From: Nitrospira sp.
GTDB lineage: Bacteria; Nitrospirota; Nitrospiria; Nitrospirales; Nitrospiraceae
Direction: 5' to 3'
Assembly: GCA_019636815.1 (NCBI GenBank)
Contig: JAHBWT010000020.1
Coordinates: 1 to 52,484, forward strand
DNA: 52,484 nucleotides
Position 1 is the stretch's first letter. The number at the start of each line of letters is the position of its first letter. The position numbers and the translations under genes were made by a program. A model generated the notes under the pieces. The model was given only the letters and a program-made list of their open reading frames with translations. It was not told the DNA's origin and did not search any database. Positions 7,306 to 16,831 of the stretch are shown here, one piece after another.

Positions 7306-8850
7306 TCACACTGCCGTTCCCATACGGGATTCGTCGACGAAGGTCTCGGTAGAATCGTCGAGGGCCCGACCCTGGCGGCCTTTCGCGGGTAAAATGTACA
7401 GTTGTTTCGCATCGACCTTGTCTTTTTGCTCCGGCGGCGGCGTCATTTCGTAAACCACCTGCCGGCGGTGATCGGCCAATTGCAGCTCAGGATTGTAGAC
7501 ACTGTTGAACTTCCAGAGCATCTTGATAAAGTTGGTCTGTCCACGCATTAAATGCCCTGCCGCAATCTTGGCGGTACCCTTGAGCGCGGCCCAGCCGAGA
7601 TGCTTCTTGTTCAAGACTTGTTGGGTCTTGACGAGTTCCGCATAAAATTCCGGGAGCGGCATCTTGGTCGGCATCACGGCATGCTGAATATCGAACAGAC
7701 GGTAATCCCGCGTGTGGAGCTTGCGCGATTCCGTCACCCAGCTTTCGGTGCCGGGGTACGGCGTGTTGACGCTGATGTTCACGATCTCCGGAATGTCCAA
7801 ACACCACTGCCGCACCACCTCGAACCGCTCCCGATCCCAATCCGGATCGGCGATGAGATTGATGGCGACGGTGATGCCAAGGGACCGTGCAAATTCCAGC
7901 GCCTCGAAGTTTCGGCCCAACGAGATGCGCTTGCGGTGCATCTTGAGGCCTTCCGCATCGATGGCCTCTACGCCCAAGAACATGTATTGAAGACCGAGCG
8001 TCTTCCAGAATTGGAAGACTTCTTTATTGCGTAGCAAAACATCGCCACGTGTCTCCATATAATACTGTTTCTTGATCCCTCGCCGAGCTACTGCCTCGCC
8101 GATCTCCATTCCCTGCTTGGCTTGGATAAAGGCCACGTCGTCGACCAGGAAGATGCCCGGCTCTTGAACCTGCTCCAGTTCCTCCACCGCTTTTTCTGTG
8201 CTGACCGTGCGATAGCTGCGACCATAAAACGTCCAGGCGCTGCAGAAGGAACAATCCCACGGGCACCCCCTCGCAAACTCGACCGAGGCACAAGGATCGA
8301 GCACCCCAATGAAATACTTGTGGCGGTTACGGAGTAAATCACGCGCGGGACGAACATCGTCCAGATTTTCGATGAATTGGGCCGGAGGGCCTTCTCCGTC
8401 GAGGGTGACGACACCGGGAACTTTTGTGATGGCCTTGCGGTCATGCTCGACGGCGTCCAAGAGTTTGGGAGCGGCAACTTCCCCTTCGCCCTTGAGCACG
8501 CAATCGATGGCCCCGTTACCGTGCTCCAAAAAATCTTTCGCCACGAATGACGCGCTATGGCCGCCGATGAACACGAAACTGTTCGGGAGCTCTTGCTTGG
8601 TCAGTTTAGCCAGATCGACGATCTCCGGGACATTCGCGAGGTAGTTACACCCGAACGCCACGGCATCGGGTTTCCAGCTGCGGATGAGGGCCTCATAGTC
8701 TTTCCAGGTGTCTGCCTGCAGATCGATCAAGCGAACGTCATGGCCCGCTTGGCGACAGGCCTGCGCAACCATCTCCAGTCCGAGCGGTTCGAGGCGCAGA
8801 TAGATTTTGGTGTACATGAGCGGACCGGGATGGACTGCGAGGAACTTCAT
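7306..8850 (-). CDS. hpnR: Hopanoid C-3 methylase, B12-binding radical SAM
   Basis: A 514-residue class B radical SAM enzyme. The N-terminal ~140 residues form a cobalamin-binding Rossmann domain (MKFLAVHPGPLMYTKIYLRL is the characteristic HpnR opening). The radical SAM core carries the cluster motif C-x3-C-x2-C in GCPWDCSFCSAW. HpnR adds a methyl group to C-3 of the hopanoid A ring using SAM and B12, at the inner membrane. GAGGAGG lies nine bases before the ATG. No other hopanoid gene is in the window. Length and the full-length pattern fit HpnR; a related B12-radical SAM methylase is the alternative. Confidence 0.82.
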   Translation of the reverse strand: MKFLAVHPGPLMYTKIYLRLEPLGLEMVAQACRQAGHDVRLIDLQADTWKDYEALIRSWKPDAVAFGCNYLANVPEIVDLAKLTKQELPNSFVFIGGHSASFVAKDFLEHGNGAIDCVLKGEGEVAAPKLLDAVEHDRKAITKVPGVVTLDGEGPPAQFIENLDDVRPARDLLRNRHKYFIGVLDPCASVEFARGCPWDCSFCSAWTFYGRSYRTVSTEKAVEELEQVQEPGIFLVDDVAFIQAKQGMEIGEAVARRGIKKQYYMETRGDVLLRNKEVFQFWKTLGLQYMFLGVEAIDAEGLKMHRKRISLGRNFEALEFARSLGITVAINLIADPDWDRERFEVVRQWCLDIPEIVNISVNTPYPGTESWVTESRKLHTRDYRLFDIQHAVMPTKMPLPEFYAELVKTQQVLNKKHLGWAALKGTAKIAAGHLMRGQTNFIKMLWKFNSVYNPELQLADHRRQVVYEMTPPPEQKDKVDAKQLYILPAKGRQGRALDDSTETFVDESRMGTAV

Positions 8851-9080
8851 CGTTCCAAACCTCCTCGTCTATGACATGCTGGGCTAGGACCCTTGTGTTT
8901 CAGAATACGAGGACAGGCCGGCCCAGTGGGTTACTCGTGATGTGAAATCGATGCGGAGACAGATTCTGACAGAATGGAGCCATCGGCGCAACATTTAAGT
9001 GCGCAAGACTAAAGACGATTCGTGGAAGCTCCCCTCAGATCATCTGGCTTTTCTTTGACTCAGTCCTTATCATAACGGAC

Positions 9081-9446
9081 ATGCTGCCTCCCGAGCGCAC
9101 GCTCCGCCAGCGCATTATTGAAATCCTGGCCGACACGAGGATGACCACCGATCAACTTGCTCGGATACTGGGTATTCCTGAACGACAGGTGGAGGAGCAC
9201 TTGGCTCATGTGGTAAAAACGGTGACGCGGGACCGTTCACGCCGGTTTATCCTTGAGCCGTCGACCTGCTTGGATTGTGGATTCATGTTTCGGGATCGAA
9301 CCAGATTGACACGGCCAAGCCGTTGTCCGCATTGCCGGAGCGAAGGGATCTCTTCGCCTCGCTACCACATCGCAACACGCGCGGCGGCTCGCGAAGACAT
9401 CGATAAGCCACGACGGAGAGAGGCCGAGAAAGGATCATCACGATGA
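9081..9446 (+). CDS. HTH plus zinc-ribbon transcriptional regulator (COG3357-like)
   Basis: A 121-residue protein. Residues about 5-50 form a winged or simple helix-turn-helix (TTDQLARILGIPERQVEEHL). Residues about 65-95 form a zinc ribbon with two C-x2-C knuckles, CLDC and CPHC. This is the layout of predicted HTH/Zn-ribbon regulators found mostly in archaea and some bacteria. The charged tail after residue 105 is probably disordered. Its last codons overlap the start of the next gene (ATGA), so it is coupled to a small lipoprotein. Targets are unknown. Confidence 0.75.
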   Translation: MLPPERTLRQRIIEILADTRMTTDQLARILGIPERQVEEHLAHVVKTVTRDRSRRFILEPSTCLDCGFMFRDRTRLTRPSRCPHCRSEGISSPRYHIATRAAAREDIDKPRRREAEKGSSR

Positions 9447-9664
9447 GGACAGCGCGACTCCTACTGTGTGCCCTGTGTTTGGTATTAGCAGGCTGCTCCG
9501 AACAGAAGGCGACGGAACTGTTCGAAACGGCCGCCTTCGAAGAGAATCAGGGGAACATTCCCCATGCCAAACAACTCTACGAAGAGCTGGTGAATCTCTA
9601 CCCCTCCACCAAAATAGCCGAGATCGCGCGGGCGCGGCTGGAGGATCTGGAGAGCCGACAATAG
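9443..9664 (+). CDS. Small TPR-like lipoprotein
   Basis: A 73-residue protein with a lipoprotein signal ending LAGC (Cys18) followed by one helix-turn-helix repeat of the TPR/YbgF/BamD type (ENQGNIPHAKQLYEELV ... YPSTKIAEIARARL). That pattern is common in lipoproteins of cell-envelope assembly, but at this length only about one and a half repeats fit. It overlaps the upstream regulator gene by four bases and so is made from the same message. Role unknown; probably a periplasmic scaffold attached to a membrane. Confidence 0.7.
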   Translation: MRTARLLLCALCLVLAGCSEQKATELFETAAFEENQGNIPHAKQLYEELVNLYPSTKIAEIARARLEDLESRQ

Positions 9665-9860
9665 AGGTCGACTCGAGAAGTCGAGTAAGCAAGCCGCATC
9701 GCGACAACTTGTCTATGCTGTTTCATTAGGTTACGTCTCCACCCTACCTTTGTCTAGTTTCCAACCCCCTCCTCAGTTGCATGGCGCATCTGCCTAATTC
9801 TTCTAACTTTAACAAAGCGCGACGATTTGAATCCGGCAGGAGAACACAGGAGGAAGCGCC

Positions 9861-10223
9861 ATGAAGACATACGCGATTCGCAAACGGTTACGAACTCCCG
9901 CTCGCTGTCAATTTTGTTACTTTTGTGACGGTACGCTCGCCACCGGGATTGTTTGGGATCTGTCGGAAGCCGGCTGGCGCGCGGCCTGTGAGCGCCCCGT
10001 CTGCGTTGAAACCGAGTCGACCGTGTACATTACCATTCATGATGGAAAACAGTCGCACAGCATCCTCATCGATGCCGCCGTGGTACGCTGGTCTGATGGT
10101 CAGGTCGCCGGCTGGGAAATAACCCGAATGGACGAGGCAAACCGAGGACGCTTGGCGAACTTCGTCGAACAGCTCAGATCGGTTGGGCAAACTTCAGAAA
10201 CGGGGGCAGTATCACGTTGGTGA
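9861..10223 (+). CDS. PilZ-domain protein
   Basis: A 120-residue single PilZ-like domain. The R-x3-R motif that binds cyclic di-GMP is visible at the start (RKRLRTPAR), followed by the second motif in degenerate form (WDLSEAGWRA instead of D/N-x-S-x2-G), then the strand AAVVRWSDG and WEI. AGGAGG lies eight bases before the ATG. Many proteins with this short architecture in related bacteria are c-di-GMP receptors; the changed second motif means binding is not assured. No partner is evident from the neighbours. Confidence 0.72.
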   Translation: MKTYAIRKRLRTPARCQFCYFCDGTLATGIVWDLSEAGWRAACERPVCVETESTVYITIHDGKQSHSILIDAAVVRWSDGQVAGWEITRMDEANRGRLANFVEQLRSVGQTSETGAVSRW

Positions 10224-10252
10224 ATCAAGACATGCTGACCCCTGCCGATCGG

Positions 10253-11089
10253 CTAGGAACGGGCAGAAACGCCCGGCCTTGGTCGAGGACGCCACGGAAA
10301 AAACTCATTGGTCGTCGCCTGATAGATTTTATATTCGTCACCTCGGCTTGAACGGGCTTGTTCTTCTGTCCGGGGAATGCCCGTCACATAGACCAACGCC
10401 ACCCACATACCGATCGGTCCGATCCAGGTGAAGATCCAACCAGCAGCTCCCATTGTCATGACGACATAGGAACACCAGTGCAGCCATTCAAAAAAATAGT
10501 TGGGATGGCGCGAGTATTTCCAGAGGCCCTCGCGACAAACTCGGCCCTGATTACGTGGATCGGCACGGAAGTGGGCGAGTTGCCGATCGGCCTTGGCCTC
10601 ACCGGCGACAGCCACCCCCCAAATCAGGAGCCCGAGCAGCTCGACCAGCGATGACGGGAGTCGAGGGTTCCACAGCACCACCAAAAACGGAAGGGAGAAG
10701 GCCGCGACCGCCGCGGCTTGCACTTGGAAGTAGGCGAACATGTTGACCTGCTCCGACAGGCCCCATTTTTTCCGTAGGCGCCGATAGCGAGGATCCTCCT
10801 CTTTCCCGATGACACGATCGTAAAGAATGTAGTGCGCTAATCGTCCCGCATAGAGCGTCACGAGCATGACCGTGAGCAGAATCCGCTCAACATTCACCGG
10901 CGCCTGCGTGGCATACCACAGGACGGATCCTATGAGTCCCACGCACCACCCGACATCTCCGACTGCGGCATTCCGGATACGCCGCTGCACCACCCAAAGT
11001 CCCGTCATGACAAACACCATGGCGAAATAGGCCGTCATGACAAGGGGCAATGGATCGGATTCAATCATCCCGTTTTCTGATCCCATCAT
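10253..11089 (-). CDS. DUF1295 / steroid 5-alpha-reductase-like membrane protein
   Basis: A 278-residue integral membrane protein with about six hydrophobic segments and the DUF1295 signature: GDVGW near residue 45, then EGLWKYSRHPNYFFEW (about residues 187-202) and the closing EEQARSSRGDEYKIYQ. Relatives are NADPH-dependent lipid double-bond reductases or methyltransferases; the substrate here is unknown. Two or three adjacent ATG codons (11089, 11086) follow AGAGGA, so the exact start is uncertain by one codon. It lies 31 bases after the RmlD-like gene on the same strand, probably in one operon with it and ettA. Confidence 0.78.
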   Translation of the reverse strand: MMGSENGMIESDPLPLVMTAYFAMVFVMTGLWVVQRRIRNAAVGDVGWCVGLIGSVLWYATQAPVNVERILLTVMLVTLYAGRLAHYILYDRVIGKEEDPRYRRLRKKWGLSEQVNMFAYFQVQAAAVAAFSLPFLVVLWNPRLPSSLVELLGLLIWGVAVAGEAKADRQLAHFRADPRNQGRVCREGLWKYSRHPNYFFEWLHWCSYVVMTMGAAGWIFTWIGPIGMWVALVYVTGIPRTEEQARSSRGDEYKIYQATTNEFFPWRPRPRPGVSARS

Positions 11090-11120
11090 TCCTCTCGCGT
11101 CAAGATTCGTGTGTTAATTC

Positions 11121-12002
11121 TTACGAGACTCCAGGCTGAAAGTCCCACAAGTCGTCGCCTCTACTGGTGCGGCCGTCCAGCCAGGACCGGAGGCCCGGAA
11201 TCTGAAACGACAACAGGCGTTGGAGCTTGTCGCAGTTCAAGGAAAGATCCGCCGGGCGCGGAGCGCCTTGGTGGTCCCGTGATGAGCCCCGGAGAAGGCG
11301 TCCCCTCAACTCCGGGTACCAGGGCAACAGCGCCTGACCGATCTCCCAGCGCGACAACCGCTCCCGCCCACCCAAGTGATAGAGGCCCGGTTGCTTCCTA
11401 TCCAACAATTCCCAAACTGCGCGGGCGATGGCACCTGCAGGCAACGGACAGCGGAATTCATCATCATACAGAGTCACGCTCCCACCGTTTTTTACTGCAT
11501 GACACATATCTTCGACGAAGCTTCGATTCCCGTGCTGTGACGTTCCTGCCGTCAGGACGACCCTGACTGCCGTGTGGGCGGGATTCTGCAGGACATATCG
11601 TTCAGCTTCAAGCTTATTCTTTCCATAGATATTGATCGGATCGGTCCGGTCCGATTCCTGATACCAACCGTCCGCGCCGTCGAAGACCTCGCCGCTCGAC
11701 AAAAAGATGAAGAGAATGTCCTTGGAGAGTCGGGCCAGATGAGCCGTGGCTTCCACGTTGATGCGTTGGGCAAGCTGAGGCTGTTGCTCGCAATCCTTCG
11801 TTCGGCTCATGGCCGCACAGTGGATCACGGCATCAGGCTTGATGGACCGCCACGCCCGCTCAACGGCGGGGTGATCCGTGAGGTCCAGATCGGCCCGGCT
11901 GAGTGCGCGCACCTCCCAACCAGATGCCCATCGAGGGGCACTCCTGACGAAGTATTGCCCGATGAGTCCGGCTGCTCCGGTGATGATCGCGCGCGGTGCC
12001 AT
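11121..12002 (-). CDS. RmlD-like NAD(P)-dependent sugar-nucleotide reductase
   Basis: A 293-residue extended short-chain dehydrogenase. The dinucleotide-binding motif GAAGLIG is at residues 9-15, the D-x-VIHCAAM strand follows, and the catalytic Y-x3-K is YGKNK (about residue 125). The overall layout matches dTDP-4-dehydrorhamnose reductase (substrate-binding domain with LYHLGGRERLSRWEIG). No other rhamnose genes are near, so the substrate may be another sugar nucleotide. Its ATG lies ten bases after the ettA stop, so it is co-transcribed with ettA. Confidence 0.75.
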   Translation of the reverse strand: MAPRAIITGAAGLIGQYFVRSAPRWASGWEVRALSRADLDLTDHPAVERAWRSIKPDAVIHCAAMSRTKDCEQQPQLAQRINVEATAHLARLSKDILFIFLSSGEVFDGADGWYQESDRTDPINIYGKNKLEAERYVLQNPAHTAVRVVLTAGTSQHGNRSFVEDMCHAVKNGGSVTLYDDEFRCPLPAGAIARAVWELLDRKQPGLYHLGGRERLSRWEIGQALLPWYPELRGRLLRGSSRDHQGAPRPADLSLNCDKLQRLLSFQIPGLRSWLDGRTSRGDDLWDFQPGVS

Positions 12003-12012
12003 GGGAAGCGAT

Positions 12013-13695
12013 CTATTGGCGTGTCAGCTTCCGATACCGAATCCGGTGCGGCTGATCGGCCTCTTTACCCAAGCGCTTTTTTCGATCGGCTTCGTACTCG
12101 CTGTAATTCCCTTCGAACCAAACGACCTTGCTGTCGCCTTCAAAGGCCAGGATATGGGTGGCGATCCGGTCGAGGAACCATCGATCGTGGCTGCTGATCA
12201 CCGCACAGCCGGCGAAATTTTCCAATCCTTCTTCTAGCGCCCGCAACGTATTGACGTCGAGGTCGTTCGTCGGCTCGTCGAGGATAATGAGATTCGCACC
12301 TTCCTTCAGCATGCGCGCGAGATGCACCCGATTGCGCTCTCCGCCCGAGAGGTCCTTTACCTTTTTCTGCTGGTCGGTCCCGGCAAAGTTGAAGCGGGCA
12401 CAGTAGCCGCGGGCATTCACCTCGGTCTTGCCCAGCTTCACGGTGTCTTGGCCGTCGGAAATCACTTCATACACACTCTTATTGCCGTCCAAGCTCCGAT
12501 CCTGGTCCACGTAGCCGAGCTTGACCGTCTCGCCGACTTTGATCGACCCTGCATCGGGTTTTTCTTTCCCGATGATCATCTTGAACATGGTCGTCTTGCC
12601 GGCGCCATTGGGACCGATCACGCCGACGATACCACCCTTCGGCAGACTGAAGTTCACATTCTCATACAGCACCTTGTCGCTGAAAGCTTTGCTGATTCCG
12701 CTGGCTTCGACCACCACGTCGCCCAGCCGTGGCCCCGGTGGAATATAGATTTCCAGATCGTCCGCCACCTGATCCTGTTTTTGATTGACCAGTTCTTCGT
12801 AGCGGTTCAAACGCGCCTTGCCCTTGGATTGCCGAGCCTTCGGCGACATGCGGATCCATTCCAGCTCATGCTCCAGCGTTTTCTTCCGCTTCGACTCCGC
12901 CTTCTCCTCTTTTTCCAATCGGTCCTTCTTCTGCTCCAACCAAGAGCTGTAGTTGCCTTGGAAGGGAATGCCATGGCCACGATCCAGCTCCAAAATCCAT
13001 CCGGCGACATTGTCGAGAAAGTACCGGTCGTGGGTCACCGCAATGACCGTGCCCTTGTATTGCTGCAGATGCTGCTCAAGCCATTGGACCGACTCGGCAT
13101 CGAGATGGTTCGTCGGCTCATCGAGCAGGAGAATGTCGGGTTCTTGGATCATCAGGCGGCAGAGCGCAACGCGGCGTTTCTCACCACCTGAGAGGGTCCC
13201 AACCTTTTGATCGGCGGGCGGACAGCGCAGCGCATCCATCGCAATGTCGAGTTGGTTTTCGAGTTCCCATCCATTGGCCGCTTCGATTTTTTCTTGGAGT
13301 TGCGCCTGCTTGTCGAGGAGCTTTTCCATCGTGTCTGGGTCAGCCGAACCGATCTGATTACTCACGTCCTCGTATTCCTTGAGCAAGGCAACGAGCTCGG
13401 CCTTCCCTTCTTCAACGACTTCTTTCACGGTCTTGTTGGGATCAAGCTGTGGCTCTTGTTCCAGCAGCCCGACGCTATAGCCTTTGGATCGTGTGATCTC
13501 ACCCGTGTAGTTCGGATCGACACCCGCGATAATCTTGAGCAGCGAACTCTTGCCCGAGCCGTTCAAGCCCAGCACCCCGATCTTTGCGCCGTAGTAAAAG
13601 CCCAGATAGATTTCCCGCAGCACCTGCCTCTTCGGCGGGTAGACCTTCCCGACATTGACGAGTGAAAATATGACCTGCTTATCGTTCGTGGCCAT
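12013..13695 (-). CDS. ettA: Energy-dependent translational throttle EttA (ABC-F)
   Basis: A 560-residue soluble ABC-F protein with two ATPase domains and no membrane segment. Both Walker A motifs (GLNGSGKSS and GPNGAGKTT) and both signature motifs (LSGGEKRR and LSGGERNR) are intact, and the linker between the domains carries the charged [17 protein letters not shown] helix and [17 protein letters not shown], as in EttA. EttA binds the ribosomal E site and gates elongation in response to the ATP/ADP ratio. The frame is open 34 codons further up, but ATG at 13695 gives the family N terminus ([17 protein letters not shown]) and has GGAG nearby. It is first in an operon with the RmlD-like and DUF1295 genes. 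Confidence 0.93.
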   Translation of the reverse strand: MATNDKQVIFSLVNVGKVYPPKRQVLREIYLGFYYGAKIGVLGLNGSGKSSLLKIIAGVDPNYTGEITRSKGYSVGLLEQEPQLDPNKTVKEVVEEGKAELVALLKEYEDVSNQIGSADPDTMEKLLDKQAQLQEKIEAANGWELENQLDIAMDALRCPPADQKVGTLSGGEKRRVALCRLMIQEPDILLLDEPTNHLDAESVQWLEQHLQQYKGTVIAVTHDRYFLDNVAGWILELDRGHGIPFQGNYSSWLEQKKDRLEKEEKAESKRKKTLEHELEWIRMSPKARQSKGKARLNRYEELVNQKQDQVADDLEIYIPPGPRLGDVVVEASGISKAFSDKVLYENVNFSLPKGGIVGVIGPNGAGKTTMFKMIIGKEKPDAGSIKVGETVKLGYVDQDRSLDGNKSVYEVISDGQDTVKLGKTEVNARGYCARFNFAGTDQQKKVKDLSGGERNRVHLARMLKEGANLIILDEPTNDLDVNTLRALEEGLENFAGCAVISSHDRWFLDRIATHILAFEGDSKVVWFEGNYSEYEADRKKRLGKEADQPHRIRYRKLTRQ

Positions 13696-13749
13696 GAGCT
13701 CCGCTGTCCTCCCTAACTCAGTCTTCTGGTTACCCTGAATGAAGAACGC

Positions 13750-13778
13750 ACCATACCAGACAACCTTTTCGATCACAA
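13750..13778 (-). promoter_or_regulatory. Candidate sigma-70-type promoter for ettA
   Basis: On the minus strand TTGTGA (13778-13773) and TATGGT (13755-13750) are separated by 17 bases. The predicted start is about 48 bases before the ettA ATG. Both boxes match the consensus at four of six positions. Confidence 0.4.
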
Positions 13779-14112
13779 CCAAGTCGTAGGCTGACACACC
13801 GTTTCTGAAGTGACGAGTGGCTGTCGGATCATCCGCACAACAGCATTACGACATACAGCGGAAAGAGAGCGTGACTGCGATCCGAGATTACTCAGTGCCG
13901 TCAGTCCGCTTTTTTCATGTTGACACGGGTCAGAAACGTTCCGACGGCCGAAGCGGAACGTCGACTCTATGCTTGGCTGGTTGAGGATATGAAACAGGCC
14001 GGGGAATTGGCTTGTCTGATTACGGCTTCAACAACTGCCGTGAGAATTTTCGAATGCATGGCTCAGTCCGCTTTTTCATCGGCTACTGATAGCGAACCAG
14101 TTCGTGAGCCTT
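13779..14112. other. Intergenic with an 18-base near-perfect direct repeat
   Basis: TCAGTCCGCTTTTTTCAT (from 13901) recurs as TCAGTCCGCTTTTTCAT (from 14063), about 160 bases apart. A 75-codon plus-strand frame (13917-14144) begins inside the first copy but has no ribosome binding site and no family resemblance, so it is not called. Nothing else is recognised. Confidence 0.45.
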
Positions 14113-15957
14113 TCAATTCACCGTGCGGGAGTAATCGTCAATAGCCGATGGGATTCCTTCTTTTGCCATGCGACGAAATATCTCGTTGTTATCTAGAAGT
14201 TCCGTGTAGGTTCCCTGACCCGCGACGGATCCGTTTTCCAGAAGATAAATGACGTCGGCATGTTGGACCGTCCTCAGGCGGTGGGCGATCATCACGATCG
14301 TCTTCTCATGGAAAATGCCTCGGATCGCATCCGTCACAGCGTCTTCGGTAAGGCTATCCAATGCACTGGTCGCTTCGTCAAGAATCAGCACGTCCGGGTC
14401 ACTATACAATGCCCGAGCGATTCCAATGCGCTGTCTCTGGCCCCCACTGAGCTTTACACCATGCTCACCGACCATTGTTTCATACCCGTTGGGCAATTCT
14501 CCGACAAACTCATGAAGATTCGCGATCTGAGCCGCATGCTCCACGCGATCGATATCCAGATGTCTGGGCGCCACGCCGAATGCGATGTTCGCCGCGAGCG
14601 TATCATCGGATAAATAGATGTGTTGTGGAACATATCCCAGGTGTTTCTGCCATGACATCACATTGCTTGACGTGATAGGAATTCCATCCACTAACAAGGA
14701 ACCGTCTTGCGGTTCAAGCAATCCCAAAATAATATCAACGATCGTTGTCTTCCCTCCCCCGGAGCTGCCGACAATGGCCACAGTCGCATTACGCGGTATG
14801 GTGAGATTCAGATTATTGATCAGAGGAGCAGGCGCATTGGAGTATTGGAAGGCTAGGTTTTCTAAGACAATGTCTTGCTGCAAGGGACCTATATCCTCGT
14901 TCGCCGACAGCCTTGGCTCGGCTTCTGCGACTGGTGCTCTTACAAGCGTCGTCAGCTTTTCCTCAACTGCCTCCAGCGAGGCCATGTTGAACCGCGTCAC
15001 AGTGGCGCTACTAAAGATTTGCTGGAATGCCGGAAGCAGGCGATAGGCTGCAAACGCATACAGCGCCATCAAAGGGAGAGCGTCTTTGAAATCCTGGTGG
15101 GTAACAAGCAGATAGATCACCAGCAAAATAACCGATCCAAACGCAATACTTTCAATGGCGTATCGTGGTACCTGACTCACAGCTGCACTTATCCATTGAT
15201 TCTTCGCGTACAACGCCGAGTACTTGGCGAACCGTTCCTGATAAGCTTCATCTTGCCCCAGGATTTTTAGTTCCTTGATGCCATTCAGTATTTCTGTAGC
15301 GAGTCGAAAGCGTTCCCGGTTCGCGTCTTTACTGGCTCTTCCAAAATTCGCCACTTTTTGACGAATATTCAAAAATACGACGACATAGACGGTCCCTATC
15401 ACGGTTCCGAACAAGACCGCCAACCAGGGATCGACCCACATCACCAGGAGCAGAATGCCTATCGCGATGATCACCTTGGCAATCGCCTGCAACGTAGGAA
15501 CAATAATGCCGTTGGTCACACGAGTCACATCCTCAGTACAATTCAAGACAAGGTTCGAGCTATTGCGCTCCAAAAAATATGCGTATGGCTGCTGCACATA
15601 ACTCGATAGTATCTGCGTCGAAAGGTTGTGCCCCACATTGTAGGAAAACCATAAGATGGCCGACGAACTGGCGAGCGACACCGCGTTGCTAAAGACCATG
15701 ACCACAAGCGCCGCTGAACCCAGCCCAACAAGGAAGGTGTTGGCGGATTCAAATTCCAACAAAGTATAGATGTAGTACAGCCAGGGATTTGTCTGAATCA
15801 GTCCGGGGTTTCCCACAACAGCCATAAAGGGCAGGATCGATGACACTCCCAGCGCATCGGTTAGTCCGGCAACAATCATAAGTCCGAGCAGCGCATACGA
15901 GAGACGGCGCTCCCTGGCATTCAACAAGGCTTGAAGTCGTTCAATTAATCGCCACAT
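14113..15957 (-). CDS. ABC exporter, fused membrane and ATPase domains (PglK/MsbA-like)
   Basis: A 614-residue half-transporter. Residues 1-330 are a type-I exporter membrane domain with about six hydrophobic helices; residues 365-600 are an ATPase with Walker A GSSGGGKTT, signature LSGGQRQRIGIARAL and Walker B VLILDEATSALDS. It should work as a homodimer in the inner membrane. The N terminus (ERRLSYALLGLMIVAGLTDALGVSSILPF) is typical of PglK-type flippases for lipid-linked oligosaccharides rather than of drug exporters; the substrate is inferred only. The gene stands alone, with an empty region upstream. Confidence 0.85.
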   Translation of the reverse strand: MWRLIERLQALLNARERRLSYALLGLMIVAGLTDALGVSSILPFMAVVGNPGLIQTNPWLYYIYTLLEFESANTFLVGLGSAALVVMVFSNAVSLASSSAILWFSYNVGHNLSTQILSSYVQQPYAYFLERNSSNLVLNCTEDVTRVTNGIIVPTLQAIAKVIIAIGILLLVMWVDPWLAVLFGTVIGTVYVVVFLNIRQKVANFGRASKDANRERFRLATEILNGIKELKILGQDEAYQERFAKYSALYAKNQWISAAVSQVPRYAIESIAFGSVILLVIYLLVTHQDFKDALPLMALYAFAAYRLLPAFQQIFSSATVTRFNMASLEAVEEKLTTLVRAPVAEAEPRLSANEDIGPLQQDIVLENLAFQYSNAPAPLINNLNLTIPRNATVAIVGSSGGGKTTIVDIILGLLEPQDGSLLVDGIPITSSNVMSWQKHLGYVPQHIYLSDDTLAANIAFGVAPRHLDIDRVEHAAQIANLHEFVGELPNGYETMVGEHGVKLSGGQRQRIGIARALYSDPDVLILDEATSALDSLTEDAVTDAIRGIFHEKTIVMIAHRLRTVQHADVIYLLENGSVAGQGTYTELLDNNEIFRRMAKEGIPSAIDDYSRTVN

Positions 15958-16411
15958 GATGAGAGAGCCTTTACAAGATTCCTGGTCTCACAGGAAAGCT
16001 ATACCGAAGCCGGGCTTCCGCTGTTTCTTCCACTCGGCAGATAGTACAATTCTCAAAGGAAGGCGGGCCTTTCTAATTGATGACTCACGCGCTCTTCACC
16101 TGTCCTCACTTCAGGATATTTGTCCCTTGGATCTTGTGCCCGAGGCGACCAGTGGTGACCACCCACCGCCCCTATCCTCATTCGCTCCTGAATAGGAAAC
16201 CATATATGGACGAGAGGCTACCACTAGGAATTCCCCCAGCCGCTATCTTCTAAGATGCTAGTCATGCCTCCCTCCCTGCGCTTGAAGCGGCGGGTAACGT
16301 CCATACCGACGGATTGCGACGAAAAATTTACTGAGAGCTTTTGGAGGATCTGTTCGAGTCTGCATGAGATCGAATCACCGCCCTATGAGCTCTCAGCAAC
16401 AGGACATAGTT
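15958..16411. other. Intergenic, no gene recognised
   Basis: This stretch holds the start region of the ABC exporter gene on one side. No open frame looks like a protein, and no convincing promoter, repeat or RNA structure was seen. Confidence 0.4.
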
Positions 16412-16768
16412 CTAATGTGAAGCCGCGCATATTCCGTGCCGAAATGGAGGATTGCAAGCTATTGAACATATAAGTAAGTGGCCGTACGAAACGTAATGAC
16501 ATTCTGTAGAAGAGTAGGCATATGCATACAGCTTCTTCAGTGCCGGCATTGGTTTTGCCGCTGTCAGATGCATCCGTAGAATAAGGTTCTTGGATTGTAT
16601 TCTCGACTTTTCCGGCAGTTGCTCTTCAGATTCGTCGAGGACCTCCTCCATCACGTAAAACAGGAGAAAGTGACGTTGGCGAGGGAGAATAGGGCAGACT
16701 TGAATTCCTCGCCATGTCTTCCCTGTATGGTTGATTAAGACCTCGTTTCCCTCGTGAAACGGTTCCAT
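16412..16768 (-). pseudogene. Degenerate paralogue of the small Cys protein at 18139-18306
   Basis: A 118-codon frame. Its first ~50 residues (EVLINHTGKTWRGIQVC ... MEEVLDESEEQLPE) align with the 55-residue Cys protein encoded at 18139-18306: both share VLI, V-C-x-I, a spaced F-x2-F and EE-x-LDESE-x2-L. Three of the four cysteines of that protein are missing here, including both of its C-x2-C pair. The remaining ~65 residues look like random translation and contain no known motif. There is no ribosome binding site. It is most simply a decayed duplicate with read-through, though an expressed variant cannot be excluded. Confidence 0.4.
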
Positions 16769-16831
16769 AATTTTTGAATTTTCAGCTTATAATCACCTTA
16801 CTCGCTTGCTCCACCTACGGTCGGAGACGTG

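Noticed and set aside
13917..14144. A 75-codon plus-strand gene
   Set aside because: No ribosome binding site, no family resemblance, and its start lies in a direct repeat. Codon pattern looks random.
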